64,000 nucleotides of DNA from CAVZBW01 sp963778465 (GTDB taxonomy: Bacteria; Actinomycetota; Acidimicrobiia; Acidimicrobiales; RAAP-2), in the NCBI GenBank assembly GCA_963778465.1, contig CAVZUK010000003.1, positions 2,232,001 through 2,296,000 on the forward strand. The letters are read 5' to 3'. Positions within the stretch are counted from its first letter, which is position 1. The number at the start of each line of letters is the position of its first letter. A program made the translations under genes and the position numbers. The notes under the pieces are model-generated. The model was given only the letters and a program-made list of their open reading frames with translations, did not search any database and was not told where the DNA came from. Positions 43,799 to 52,691 of the stretch are shown here, in pieces.

Positions 43799-45724
43799 CT
43801 ACCTTCGAACCCCTTCCGCGGCACCACGGCGCGCCCGGCGCCCCCGGGGGGCCGGTGTTTGAGGGGGCGGGCGGCCGACCGTCTTGCCGTTGGATACCGC
43901 ACGTCCCTCGGTGGACGCGCGACGGGCGCCGCCCCCCGCGAGCGTCCGGAGCCTCCTTGACGCGGTCCCGGCCCACCGGAGCGGCGCAGTCATCCGCCAG
44001 CTCCTCGAGCTCCGAAAATCCGCCACGACCGCCGCGTGGTCCCGGGCCAGGGCGTCGTAGTGGTGCTGAAGGTCGGCAAGGGCATCGGTGACCCGAGCCA
44101 GCTCGCGCCGCGCCGCCTCCAGGTCGGCCTCCGCCTCGGGAAGGCGGGCCTCGAGGGAGCCCAGGCGCCGCAGGCAGGCGCGCAGTCGTTGCACGCTGCC
44201 GGGCGGCAGCACGATGGGGTTGCGGTCCGCCTTGTCGATGACGGTGCGCTCGGCGAATTCCCAAACGAGCTGCGAATGGCGGCTGGAGGAGTCCTGCCCA
44301 CTGTTGTCGCGATAGTGCGACGTCACCGCGGCGGACGCGGCGACGCCACAAAGGGGTGCCGCCTGGAGGAGCAGATCCCAGTCCTCGAGCACCTCGACCG
44401 ACTCGTCGAACATCAGGCCCAGAGCCACGAGCCACCGTCTCGGATAGGCGAGCCCGCAGACGGGAGATCGGTTGCCCGCCAGATGATCGATCAGGTCGAA
44501 GCTCTCCGGATACAGGTCGAGCTCGCGTCCGTCCACGGTCTTGACGACTCGGGTCCGCAGGATCATGCCCCGGCTCCGGGTCTCGAGCCGTGCGAACTCC
44601 TCGACCCACGCCGGCAGCGCCACGTCGTCGTCGTCGAGCACGGCGACGTAGCGACCGGTGGCGCTCTCCAGGCCGACGTTGAGCGGGCGGGACCGCGTGC
44701 CCCCCTCTGCCTCGAGCAGTCTTGACCGGTCGTTGAGCCACGTGGGGAGGCGGTCGAGCTGCTCACGAACCCTTGCCCGTTCCTGGTCGGTCGCGTTGTG
44801 GGCGACGACGAGGAGCTCGAAGTCCCGGTTGACCTGGCCCGCGAGGCTGTCCAGCACCTCGGCGAGCTCCTGTGGCCGTCTCCCCTCGGTGCGCGTGATC
44901 ACGGAGAGGAAGACCCCTCGTCGGTCGTCCGACAGCGGATCCCGCAGTCCGATCGGCAGCTGCAGCAGGGGCGACACCCTCGCCTTGGTCGGGGGCAGCT
45001 CCCACACCCACTCCCGCTCGAGCCACTGCGGATCACGCCACCAGTCGGGGAACGTCAACATCAGGGGAGGGAGCTGCGTCCCATAATGCGCCAAGGCGGC
45101 ACGCTTGCTCGCCGTCTCCCGCTCGCTCAGGCGGTGTGGGGTCGGTGCCCGCGGTGGCGCCACGGGGCTCGAGCGCAACAACGCCTGGGTCCACGCCTCT
45201 TGGGATGCCACGTCTCGCTCGAGCGATGCCACGGGACCCGTCCAGGCCGAGGAGGCGTAGGGCAGATCCACGTACATGACCCTTCGGAGTCCGGCGCTGG
45301 CCGCGAGCGCCGCCTCGCTGGCGAGCAGATGGTCGGGATGACCGCCGATTCCGGCCGGGAGCCAGATCTCGTCATAGTCCGTGTCCCAGTCCCAGTCCCT
45401 GTCACAGTCCGTTAGCAGGGCGACCAGCGCATCGCAGATCGCCTGACGAGGGGGAGGTCCGTCCCGATACTGCTGGTCCAAGAAGTCGAGGTGCACCGTC
45501 CGGCCGCCCAGGCTCTCCACCGCCTCGGCGTCTTCGACCCGGCGCCGGGTCATGAGCTCCGTCGAGTCCTCGTAGCCGCAGGCCCGGTCCCAGGGCGGAG
45601 CGACCGGGTTCTTGGGCACGCCGGCAAACACGGTCACCACGGTCGCCGGGCTACTCACGATCCCGTGCCAAGCCGAGAGCAGTGCGTCGTCCAGATGCGC
45701 GCTTACGATCAAACGCCTGCCCAT
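43799..45724 (-). CDS. PIG-L deacetylase fused to family 2 glycosyltransferase
   Basis: 641-residue fusion. The N-terminus has a PIG-L/LmbE N-acetylglucosaminyl deacetylase domain: IVSAHLDDALLSAWHG (zinc motif HxDD) and GGHPDHLLASEAAL (HPDH). From about residue 270 a GT-A glycosyltransferase follows: FLSVITRTEGRRPQELAEVL, and VAVLDDDDVALPAWVEEF (DXD site). The C-terminus is a coiled coil (EAEADLEAARRELARVTDAL) ending in SRSWRMTAPLRWAG, a tail often seen on envelope glycosyltransferases. Such fusions make or trim cell-surface glycans. ATG 45724 starts MGRRLIVSAH. No other glycan genes are adjacent. The left end of the upstream gap holds nothing evident. Confidence 0.85.
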   Translation of the reverse strand: MGRRLIVSAHLDDALLSAWHGIVSSPATVVTVFAGVPKNPVAPPWDRACGYEDSTELMTRRRVEDAEAVESLGGRTVHLDFLDQQYRDGPPPRQAICDALVALLTDCDRDWDWDTDYDEIWLPAGIGGHPDHLLASEAALAASAGLRRVMYVDLPYASSAWTGPVASLERDVASQEAWTQALLRSSPVAPPRAPTPHRLSERETASKRAALAHYGTQLPPLMLTFPDWWRDPQWLEREWVWELPPTKARVSPLLQLPIGLRDPLSDDRRGVFLSVITRTEGRRPQELAEVLDSLAGQVNRDFELLVVAHNATDQERARVREQLDRLPTWLNDRSRLLEAEGGTRSRPLNVGLESATGRYVAVLDDDDVALPAWVEEFARLETRSRGMILRTRVVKTVDGRELDLYPESFDLIDHLAGNRSPVCGLAYPRRWLVALGLMFDESVEVLEDWDLLLQAAPLCGVAASAAVTSHYRDNSGQDSSSRHSQLVWEFAERTVIDKADRNPIVLPPGSVQRLRACLRRLGSLEARLPEAEADLEAARRELARVTDALADLQHHYDALARDHAAVVADFRSSRSWRMTAPLRWAGTASRRLRTLAGGGARRASTEGRAVSNGKTVGRPPPQTPAPRGRRARRGAAEGVRR

Positions 45725-46010
45725 GACGCTACGGCGCTGCCCCGTGATCAGTGTGCGTTGCTGCCCCTTACTTCTCTTCGCTTCACCCTGGATAGTCGCC
45801 CCAGCGGGCGGCTTCTCAGAGCCGATGCCCTCGGCGGAATGGTACATCGCCGAGCAGCGACCCCCGTGGCTCCCCCCGCGGCGGCGGACGGGGCTGCCTC
45901 CGAGCGTGCGGGCCCCGAGCGGGCCCCGCGACCGGCAGGTGAGCCCGTCGCCGGCCGTCGGCCAGTGGGCCGATCCTGGGGCGGAAAACGGGTTCCGGAG
46001 CACCCCAGCC

Positions 46011-46538
46011 CTAGGCGAAGAGGTCGTCGCCCCAGTGTCGGCCCCGGCGGAGCCCGGGCGGCACGGCGAACACGGCGCTCCCGGTGTGCTGGATGTACTC
46101 GTTGAGGGCGTCCTCGGTTCCGAGCTTGTGCTGGATGCCGACGAACTGGGTGGGGCTCTTCACGAAGGCGATGAAGAAGAGCCCGCCGAGCAACGTGCCG
46201 CGAACCGGGTCGATGCCGTCGGTGAAGGAGTACCCGCGGCGCAGCAGTCGGAGGCCGTCGTTCTCCTCGTGGCTGGCCAGGCGGATGTGGGCGTCCGCCG
46301 GAATGACCGGCCTTCCCTGGTCGTTCTTCTTCTCGAAGTCGGGCGTGGTGTACTTGCCGCCGCCGGTGAGCGGCGCACCGGTCACCTTGGCCCGGCCGAT
46401 GACGTTCTCCTGGTCCCCGAGGTAGTCCGGATCCCAGTTCTCGACGAAGATCCTGATGCGCCTCGCGACGAGGTAGGCGCTCCCGAAAATTCGGTCGACC
46501 ATACCTTCTAATGAAGGGCTGCTGAATGTCAAGCCCAT
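46011..46538 (-). pseudogene. Truncated DyP-type peroxidase (C-terminal half only)
   Basis: 175 residues that match only the C-terminal half of a dye-decolourising haem peroxidase: YLVARRIRIFVENWD, LGDQENVIGRAKVTGAPL, ADAHIRLASHEENDGLRLLRRGYSF (with the proximal haem His), and the typical end DALNEYIQHTGSAVFAVPPG. The N-terminal half with the catalytic GxxDG motif is missing, and the first 20 residues do not resemble a DyP. Full-length members have about 300-450 residues. Probably a gene broken near 46490, although a short protein could still be made. Confidence 0.8.
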
Positions 46539-46628
46539 TCGCCGGGCCTTCGCGGTGCCCGCTTCTGCCCTTGGACGCGCCGGCAGCGTTCGGCAATGGC
46601 AGGGGAGGGTGCGGTGCGGGCCGACCCC

Positions 46629-47516
46629 TCAGTTGCCCGACGGAGAGCCGTAGAGCCCCGGGCCGTCGACGCGGAGGCCCTCGAGGAAGCCCCGGGAGGC
46701 CTCGTAGGCGTCCTCGATGAGGAGGGTGGTGCCGGCGAAGTCGAAGGGGGAGATCCGGTGCGCGGTGGGCCCCGGGAGGTAGACCACCGGGACCTCGGTC
46801 GCGACGAGCGGCGCCTCGAGGACGACCTGGGTGCGCATGGTGACCATGGCCGTGAAAAGGAGGGTCTCCGCGAGCGTCTCGGGTGGCGGCAGGAGGTGGC
46901 CCGGGAATTGGCAGTCCAGGATGACCAGGGATCGCGCGCCCATTGCGAGCGCCTGGCGGAGGGGAACGTTCGCCACGACGCCGCCGTCGTACAGGCGTCG
47001 CCCGTCGTGGTCGACCCAGGGAAAGATGCCCGGGATCGCGGCGCTCGCCAGCAGCGCCGGCAGGAGCGCTCCGGTGTTGATGACGTGAGGGCTGGCGGTC
47101 GCCAGGTCGGTGGTCACCGCGGAAAAGGGGAGATTCAGGTCGTCGAACTGTGCGGTCGGACCTACGAAGTCGGCGACCAGTGCGGCGAGGCCCGAGTTGG
47201 GGAACAGGTGCGTCTTCGAACGCTCGAGCGTCCGCACCTGCGAGAGCAGACCGCCCGGAAAGACCTGCTTACGGGTGATCCGCGCCCACGCATGGGACAG
47301 GCGGTTGGCCGCTCCCCTGGGGTCGAGGGCGACGACGGCGCCGTTGAGCGACCCGACGGAGGTGCCGACCACGAGATCCGGGTGGATCGGGAGCTCGGCC
47401 AGGGCTTGGAGCATGCCCACCTGCACGGCACCGAGGCTCCCTCCGCCGCCCAGGACGAAGCCGAGAGGTCTCGGCAGCGCGAGCGGCGGGACGACGGCTT
47501 CCTGTCCTGCGCCCAT
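46629..47516 (-). CDS. Patatin-like phospholipase
   Basis: 295-residue serine lipid acyl hydrolase. The oxyanion motif GFVLGGGGSLGAVQVG, nucleophile GTSVGSLNG (GxSxG) and catalytic Asp in YDGGVVANVPL form the Ser-Asp dyad. RssA/YlbK-type bacterial patatins hydrolyse phospholipids or thioesters near the membrane. Start ATG 47516 (MGAGQEAVVPP); an upstream start at 47576 gives an unlikely lead. Single gene, not coupled to neighbours. Confidence 0.9.
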   Translation of the reverse strand: MGAGQEAVVPPLALPRPLGFVLGGGGSLGAVQVGMLQALAELPIHPDLVVGTSVGSLNGAVVALDPRGAANRLSHAWARITRKQVFPGGLLSQVRTLERSKTHLFPNSGLAALVADFVGPTAQFDDLNLPFSAVTTDLATASPHVINTGALLPALLASAAIPGIFPWVDHDGRRLYDGGVVANVPLRQALAMGARSLVILDCQFPGHLLPPPETLAETLLFTAMVTMRTQVVLEAPLVATEVPVVYLPGPTAHRISPFDFAGTTLLIEDAYEASRGFLEGLRVDGPGLYGSPSGN

Positions 47517-47610
47517 GCGGGCCCACGGTAGATGCTCCTCGGGCAGCCGGAGCCCGCCCACGTCACGACCGTCCACGCGTCCCGGGCGGGAACGCCGGAC
47601 ATGAAAAGGT

Positions 47611-48591
47611 TTGTGGATCGACGATCGGGAGGCGGTGGAGACGACCCTCGGAAGCTCCGGCCTCCGCGTGAGCAGGATCGGCCTCGGCCTCGCGGCCCTG
47701 GGGCGGCCCGGCTACATCAACCTCGGGCACGGATCGGATCTCGCCGGCCATACCGACGAGGCATCGATGAGGGAGCGTGCCTTCGCGGTCCTCGACGCGG
47801 CGTACGCCCGCGGCATCCGCTATTTCGATGCCGCCCGGTCCTACGGGAGGGCCGAGGAATTCCTCGCGGGCTGGCTCGAGCGCCGCTCGCTGGGGCCGGA
47901 CCAGCTCACCGTCGGGTCCAAGTGGGGCTATACGTACACGGCGAATTGGCGCGTCGACGCAGCCATCCACGAGGTCAAGGAGCTCTCGCTCGGCACGCTT
48001 CGTCGGCAGTCCGCCGAGAGCCGGAGCCAACTCGGCGCCAGCCTCCGCCTCTACCAGATCCACTCGGCCACGCTCGACAGCGGGGTCCTCGACGACCGAG
48101 GCGTGCTCGACGAGCTCGCACGACTGCGTGCGAGCGGTCTCTTGATCGGGATCACGGTCACGGGTCCTCGGCAGGCCGAGACGATCGAGCGGGCGCTCGA
48201 GCGGGGCGGTTTCGACGTGGTCCAGGCAACCTGGAACCTGCTCGAGCCATCCGCCGGTCCCGCGCTCGCCGAGGCCCGGGCCGCCGGTCTCGGGGTCATC
48301 GTGAAGGAGGCCCTGGCCAACGGCCGGCTCACCGATCGGGGCTCGGTCCGCCCGCTCCTCGAGGCCGCGGCGAGCAGCGGTGTCACGCCGGACGCTCTCG
48401 TGCTGGGGGCGGCGCTGGCGCAGCCCTGGTCGGACGTGGTGCTGAGCGGCGCCGCCACCGTGAGCCAACTGGAGAGCAACCTCGCCGCTGTCAAGCTCTC
48501 GACCGAGGCCGATGCGCTGGCTGAGGTCTCCGTGTCGAGCGAGGACCCCGAGACCTATTGGCAGACCCGGGCCCGTCTGTCCTGGAATTGA
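47611..48591 (+). CDS. Aldo/keto reductase
   Basis: 326-residue (alpha/beta)8 NADPH-dependent reductase. The catalytic tetrad is partly visible: Asp and Tyr in IRYFDAARSYGRAEEF, Lys in TVGSKWGYTY, and His in YQIHSAT. The SGLRVSRIGLGLAALG start is usual for the family. The start could be TTG 47611 or GTG 47635; I keep the TTG. It reduces aldehydes or ketones; no specific substrate. Divergent from the patatin gene by about 95 bp. Confidence 0.88.
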   Translation: MWIDDREAVETTLGSSGLRVSRIGLGLAALGRPGYINLGHGSDLAGHTDEASMRERAFAVLDAAYARGIRYFDAARSYGRAEEFLAGWLERRSLGPDQLTVGSKWGYTYTANWRVDAAIHEVKELSLGTLRRQSAESRSQLGASLRLYQIHSATLDSGVLDDRGVLDELARLRASGLLIGITVTGPRQAETIERALERGGFDVVQATWNLLEPSAGPALAEARAAGLGVIVKEALANGRLTDRGSVRPLLEAAASSGVTPDALVLGAALAQPWSDVVLSGAATVSQLESNLAAVKLSTEADALAEVSVSSEDPETYWQTRARLSWN

Positions 48592-48673
48592 ACGACGGGC
48601 CGTCCCCTGGGTCCGGAGCTCCGCTCGGGGCGGTTGCCGTCGGTTGGTACGGAACCTCATGCGAGACTGATGC

Positions 48674-49738
48674 ATGCCCGGTGAACGGGAGTTGGACAAG
48701 ATCCTGACCGTCATCGAGGCGGTGTCTGCGATCGAGGAGGCGGCGTCGTACGGGCCGACCGCCCTGCGAGCCCTGAAGGCTGTCCTCTCCTTCGAGCTCG
48801 GATCCTTCAACGAGGTCGACACCGAGGCTCCGCGGGCCTTCTTCTGCGCCTATCCCGAGGACCCGACCGACGAGGCGACCCTCTCCGAGTTCCCCCGGCT
48901 GGTCCAGCAGAATCCCATCCTGCAGTACCAGCGCCGCACGTCCGACGGCAGCGCTCATCGCATCTCCGACTTCATCTCGAACGAGGAACTGCATCGCCTC
49001 GAGCTGTACCAGAAGGTCTACGGCCCACGGGGCATCGAGTTCCAGGTCGCATTGGCTCTCACGGCCAAGTCCCCCCAGGTGGTGGCGTTCGCGCTCAACC
49101 GGACGCGATCGGACTTCTCCGACGACGAGCTGGTGCTCTTGAACCTGCTCCGGCCCCACCTGATCCAGGCCTGGAGGAACGTCCAGGCGCTGGCCGCCCT
49201 GCGGGGGATCGACGGCGCGCTGGCCGAGGCCGGCAAGGCCATGATCGTGCTCGGGGATCGAGGGGAGAAGATCTACGCACCCGAATGGGCGGACCGAGCG
49301 CTGATCGAGCACTTCGGCCCGGCGACCTCGGAAGGATTCCCGTCGCCGGTGGAGGGATGGCTCGAGGAGGAGCGCCGGCCGCTCTTCTCCGATGGTCAGG
49401 CCCGTATCCAACGGCCCCTCGTGAGCGTGATCGGAGCCCGCGAGCTCGTGGCGCGCTTCATCCGAGGGAGCGAGGGTCGACCCGACGTCGTCGTCGTGGA
49501 AGAACGGTCTCGCGAGCGGGGCTCGACGGAGCTCCGCCGGCTCGGCCTCACGCAGAGGGAGGCGGAGATCCTGTTGCTCGTGACCGAGGGCCAGTCCACC
49601 GACGGGATCTCCCGGCGGCTCGGAGTGCGGCCGGCCACGGTGAGCAAGCACCTGGAGCACGTCTTCCAGAAGCTCGGCGTGACGAGCCGCACCGCCGCCG
49701 TGGCGACGGCCTCCGACGCGCTCTACAGCTATCGGTAG
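48674..49738 (+). CDS. LuxR-family transcriptional regulator
   Basis: 354-residue regulator. The C-terminal about 65 residues form a LuxR HTH: LGLTQREAEILLLVTEGQSTDGISRRLGVRPATVSKHLEHVFQKLGV (domain mark). The N-terminal 280 residues look like a PAS/GAF-type sensing region without a receiver Asp or ATPase, so it is not an NarL or MalT type. ATG 48674 gives MPGERELDKI. Its target is not evident; the MFS exporter lies convergent and has its own MarR gene. Confidence 0.87.
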   Translation: MPGERELDKILTVIEAVSAIEEAASYGPTALRALKAVLSFELGSFNEVDTEAPRAFFCAYPEDPTDEATLSEFPRLVQQNPILQYQRRTSDGSAHRISDFISNEELHRLELYQKVYGPRGIEFQVALALTAKSPQVVAFALNRTRSDFSDDELVLLNLLRPHLIQAWRNVQALAALRGIDGALAEAGKAMIVLGDRGEKIYAPEWADRALIEHFGPATSEGFPSPVEGWLEEERRPLFSDGQARIQRPLVSVIGARELVARFIRGSEGRPDVVVVEERSRERGSTELRRLGLTQREAEILLLVTEGQSTDGISRRLGVRPATVSKHLEHVFQKLGVTSRTAAVATASDALYSYR

Positions 49739-49783
49739 GTGTGACGTAGTGGATCGAACGTCGCAGACCCGACTCGTGCGGGA

Positions 49784-51259
49784 CTAGATCTCGACGGCCT
49801 CGACCACCGGCGCCAGGTCGGCGGGCGCCAGGGGGGCGGTGGGAGGGACGAGGACGGCGCAGACGACCGCCCCGGTGGCCACGCAGATCGCCGCCACGAT
49901 GAAGCCGAGGCGGTAACCCGAGGCCAGGGCGTGCACCGTGGAGCTCCCCGCCGCTAGGAGCGAGTCGGTCCGGCTGCTCGACACGACGCCGAGCACGGCG
50001 ACGGCCACGGCGGCCGACACCTGCTGGCTCACGTTGATGAGCCCCGATCCGAGGCCGGCGTCGGCCGGCGGGATGTTGGACACGCCGATGGTGAGGAGGG
50101 GAGTGAACGCGAGGGCACCGCCGGCCCCGATGAGCAGGAGGGCAAAGAACAGCTGGGGGAAGTAGTCGGTCTGCTGGCCGGAGAAGGCGAAGAGGGTGAG
50201 GCCGATCGCGATCGAGACAAAACCGACCAGGGCCGTTCGCTTGGGTTGGAGGATCCTCATGAGATAGCGGGAGGGGCCGAGCGAGACGAGGGCCACGGCG
50301 AGGGTCTGGGGGAGGAAGGCGAGGCCGGTCTGGAGCGCGTCGTAGCCGAGGAGGTGCTGGAGGTAGAGCGCGCCGAGGAAGAAGGTCCCGTACATCCCGA
50401 CCACCATGAAGGTCCGGGCGAAGCTGGTCGAGCCGAGGCCGCGGGAGCGCAGGACGCGTAGGGGCATGATCGGGTTGGCCAGGCGGCTCTCGAGCACGAA
50501 GAACGAGACCAGGAGGACGACGGCGCCCGCCGCCAAGCCCAACGTGTGTCCGGAGGACCAGCCGTATCGGGTCGACGTCACGATCGTGTAGATGGCCAGC
50601 ATGAGCCCGGCCGTGCTGAGCACCGCGCCGGCGACGTCGAGGCCCGCCCGGATGCCCAGGCCCTCGTTCTCGTCCAAGAGGATCGAGCCGGCGATCAGCG
50701 TGGCGATGCCGATCGGCACGTTGATGATGAAGATCCAGTGCCAGCTGAGCACCTGCGTGAGGATCCCGCCGAGCAACAGGCCCAGCGAGCCCCCACCGAT
50801 GGACACGAGAATGTAGGCGGTCATCGCCCTGGCCCGCTCGGCCGGATCGGGGAATTCGCCGACGATGATGGCGAGCACCACCGATGCGGAGAAGGCTGCG
50901 CCCGCCCCCTGGAAGAAGCGGGAGACGATGAGCATGCCCTGGCTCGTCGAGAGGCCGCAGAGGGCCGACGACACGGTGAAGAGCGTCACGCCGGCGAGAA
51001 AGGTCCTTTTCCGACCCACGAGGTCGCCCAGCCGGCCCGCCAGGAGGAGGAGGCCCCCAAAGGTGATCAGGTAGGCGTCCACCACCCAGGCGAGGTTGAC
51101 CTGGGAGAAGTGGAGGCTGCGCTGGATGGTGGGCAGGGCGACGTTGACGATCGTCTGGTCCAGGACGTTCATCGTCATCCCGAGGCAGACGACGCACAGT
51201 GCGATCCATCGGCGGCGGTGGTGTTGGGCCTCAGCGGGCACTACGCTGAGGATAGTCAC
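49784..51259 (-). CDS. MFS drug exporter (DHA2 / EmrB-QacA type, 14 helices)
   Basis: About 491 residues with 14 predicted membrane helices. Motif A-like GRLGDLVGRKRTFLAG, motif C-like SIGGGSLGLLLGG, and the D1 motif LDQTIVNVALPTIQ are those of proton-coupled multidrug exporters. GTG 51259 is preferred to a TTG at 51277. The start lies inside the palindrome 51256-51270, so the divergent MarR protein probably represses it. Typical pump for lipophilic cations or antibiotics; substrate unknown. Confidence 0.92.
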   Translation of the reverse strand: MTILSVVPAEAQHHRRRWIALCVVCLGMTMNVLDQTIVNVALPTIQRSLHFSQVNLAWVVDAYLITFGGLLLLAGRLGDLVGRKRTFLAGVTLFTVSSALCGLSTSQGMLIVSRFFQGAGAAFSASVVLAIIVGEFPDPAERARAMTAYILVSIGGGSLGLLLGGILTQVLSWHWIFIINVPIGIATLIAGSILLDENEGLGIRAGLDVAGAVLSTAGLMLAIYTIVTSTRYGWSSGHTLGLAAGAVVLLVSFFVLESRLANPIMPLRVLRSRGLGSTSFARTFMVVGMYGTFFLGALYLQHLLGYDALQTGLAFLPQTLAVALVSLGPSRYLMRILQPKRTALVGFVSIAIGLTLFAFSGQQTDYFPQLFFALLLIGAGGALAFTPLLTIGVSNIPPADAGLGSGLINVSQQVSAAVAVAVLGVVSSSRTDSLLAAGSSTVHALASGYRLGFIVAAICVATGAVVCAVLVPPTAPLAPADLAPVVEAVEI

Positions 51260-51270
51260 TAGATTAGTGA
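51256..51270. promoter_or_regulatory. Palindromic operator, probably for MarR
   Basis: TCACTA (51256-51261) and TAGTGA (51265-51270) form a perfect inverted repeat with a 3-bp spacer. It overlaps the exporter start codon and lies 46 bp before the marR-type GTG at 51317, between the divergent genes. Fits autoregulated control of the exporter. Confidence 0.7.
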
Positions 51271-51316
51271 GCGTCAAAGCGAGCGGACAGTACTGACCTC
51301 AGCTACGATTGCCCCC

Positions 51317-51754
51317 GTGAGCGGCAGTCGCACGGCGACCCGTAACGCGGCAGGGGTGACCGTGCTCCTGACCCAGGTGAGCAAGGCCGTATACCGGCGA
51401 ACCTCCGAGGCGGAGCTGGGCATGCGCCTCCGGGAGTTCGTGACCTTGGCGCACCTGCGGAACCACTCGGGGATCTCGCAGCACGAGCTCGGTGAGGCGA
51501 TCGGCGTGGACGCCAACAACCTGGTCATCCTCCTGAACGAGCTCGAGGCTGCCGGATTCGCGCTCCGGCGGCGTGACCCGGAGGACCGCCGCCGTCACCT
51601 CGTGGAGATCACGCCGGAGGGCCAGGTGGCGCTCGAGCACGGGGAGGACGCCATCGCCGTCGTGGAGGACCAGGTGCTGGGATCCCTGTCGGCCTCGGAG
51701 CGGTCATCCCTCCAGCGCCTGTTGGCCAAGGCCATCGACAGCTCCCTGACCTGA
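51317..51754 (+). CDS. MarR-family transcriptional regulator
   Basis: 145-residue winged-helix repressor. The core reads EFVTLAHLRNHSGISQHELGEAIGVDANNLVILLNELEAAG with the wing RRRDPEDRRRHLVEITPEG (domain marks). Divergent from the MFS exporter, with a palindrome in the gap. Small phenolic or antibiotic ligands usually release MarR proteins. GTG start at 51317. The SCO6745-type gene follows within 15 bp and may be cotranscribed. Confidence 0.92.
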   Translation: MSGSRTATRNAAGVTVLLTQVSKAVYRRTSEAELGMRLREFVTLAHLRNHSGISQHELGEAIGVDANNLVILLNELEAAGFALRRRDPEDRRRHLVEITPEGQVALEHGEDAIAVVEDQVLGSLSASERSSLQRLLAKAIDSSLT

Positions 51755-51768
51755 GCCGGGGCTTCTCG

Positions 51769-52632
51769 ATGACTGCCGGTCCGAGCTACGCCCGACAGGT
51801 CTGGATGCACTACGAGGCGATCCACGACGTGATCTATTTCAGCCCGAGAGCGAGCGAGCAGGCCGCGGCCCTCGGCATGCGGGGTTTCTGGATGGGCTAC
51901 TTCGCCTTTCGCGCCGTGCCGCTCGGTGTCGTGACGCCGGCGACGGTGACCGCCGTCTTCTTCGGGTTCCACCGCAGCCGCGTCGAGCGGGCCCTGCCCG
52001 ATGCCTGGAGCTATGCGTCCCCCGAGGAGGCGATCTCCGCACGGGAGCGAGCCGTGGACCAGGCGCTCCGTGACGTCCTCGGGGCACCCTCGGGCGAGTA
52101 CCGCCTCGAGGAGGCGGCAGAGCTGGCATGGCGTGCCGCGCAGGCCGCCGAGACGGCCGGCCGTCCGCTGGCGGCGGGGAACCAGGCGTTGCCTCGATCG
52201 GACAACCCCCGCATCGCCTTGTGGCAGGCGACGTCGGTGCTCCGCGAGCACCGGGGAGACGGGCACAACGCCGTCTTGGTCGGCAGGGGGATCGGACCCG
52301 CCGAGGCCCATTGGTTGAAGATCGCGGCGGGGGAGTCCGACGGACCGATGGTCAAGGAGGGACGTCGATTTCCCGATGCCGAGTGGGAGGACGCTCGGAG
52401 GACACTGCATGCCCGGGGCCTCCTCGACGGCCGTGGAGCGCTCACCGAGCTCGGTAGCGAGGAGCACCGGTCCGTCGAGCGCGCCACGGACGCCGCCGCC
52501 GAGCAGCCCTGGTCGGCGCTTCACGACGCCGAGCGCGCCCGGTTGCTCGACCTCCTTCGGCCGGTCGCCTCGGCGGTGATCGACGAGGGGTTGGTCCCCC
52601 GTCTCAACGGCGTCGGGATCGTCTGGCAGTAG
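51769..52632 (+). CDS. SCO6745-family protein
   Basis: 287-residue cytoplasmic protein of the actinobacterial SCO6745 family, whose function is unknown. Marks are YARQVWMHYEAIHDVIYFSPRA at the N-terminus, GYFAFRAVPLG, and HNAVLVGRGIGPAEAHWL in the middle (YEAIHxVxYFxPxA...HxAxLxxxGxxxxEA are family hallmarks). The second half resembles a winged helix with a KEGRRFPDAEWEDARRTLHARGLLD core. It follows marR by 15 bp and may belong to the same transcript. A role in small-molecule sensing is only a guess. Confidence 0.85.
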   Translation: MTAGPSYARQVWMHYEAIHDVIYFSPRASEQAAALGMRGFWMGYFAFRAVPLGVVTPATVTAVFFGFHRSRVERALPDAWSYASPEEAISARERAVDQALRDVLGAPSGEYRLEEAAELAWRAAQAAETAGRPLAAGNQALPRSDNPRIALWQATSVLREHRGDGHNAVLVGRGIGPAEAHWLKIAAGESDGPMVKEGRRFPDAEWEDARRTLHARGLLDGRGALTELGSEEHRSVERATDAAAEQPWSALHDAERARLLDLLRPVASAVIDEGLVPRLNGVGIVWQ

Positions 52633-52691
52633 GCCCGGCGATATCCGGAGCCGCCATTCCCTCGGCGAGCCGAGGCGTTCGGCTCCGACCT

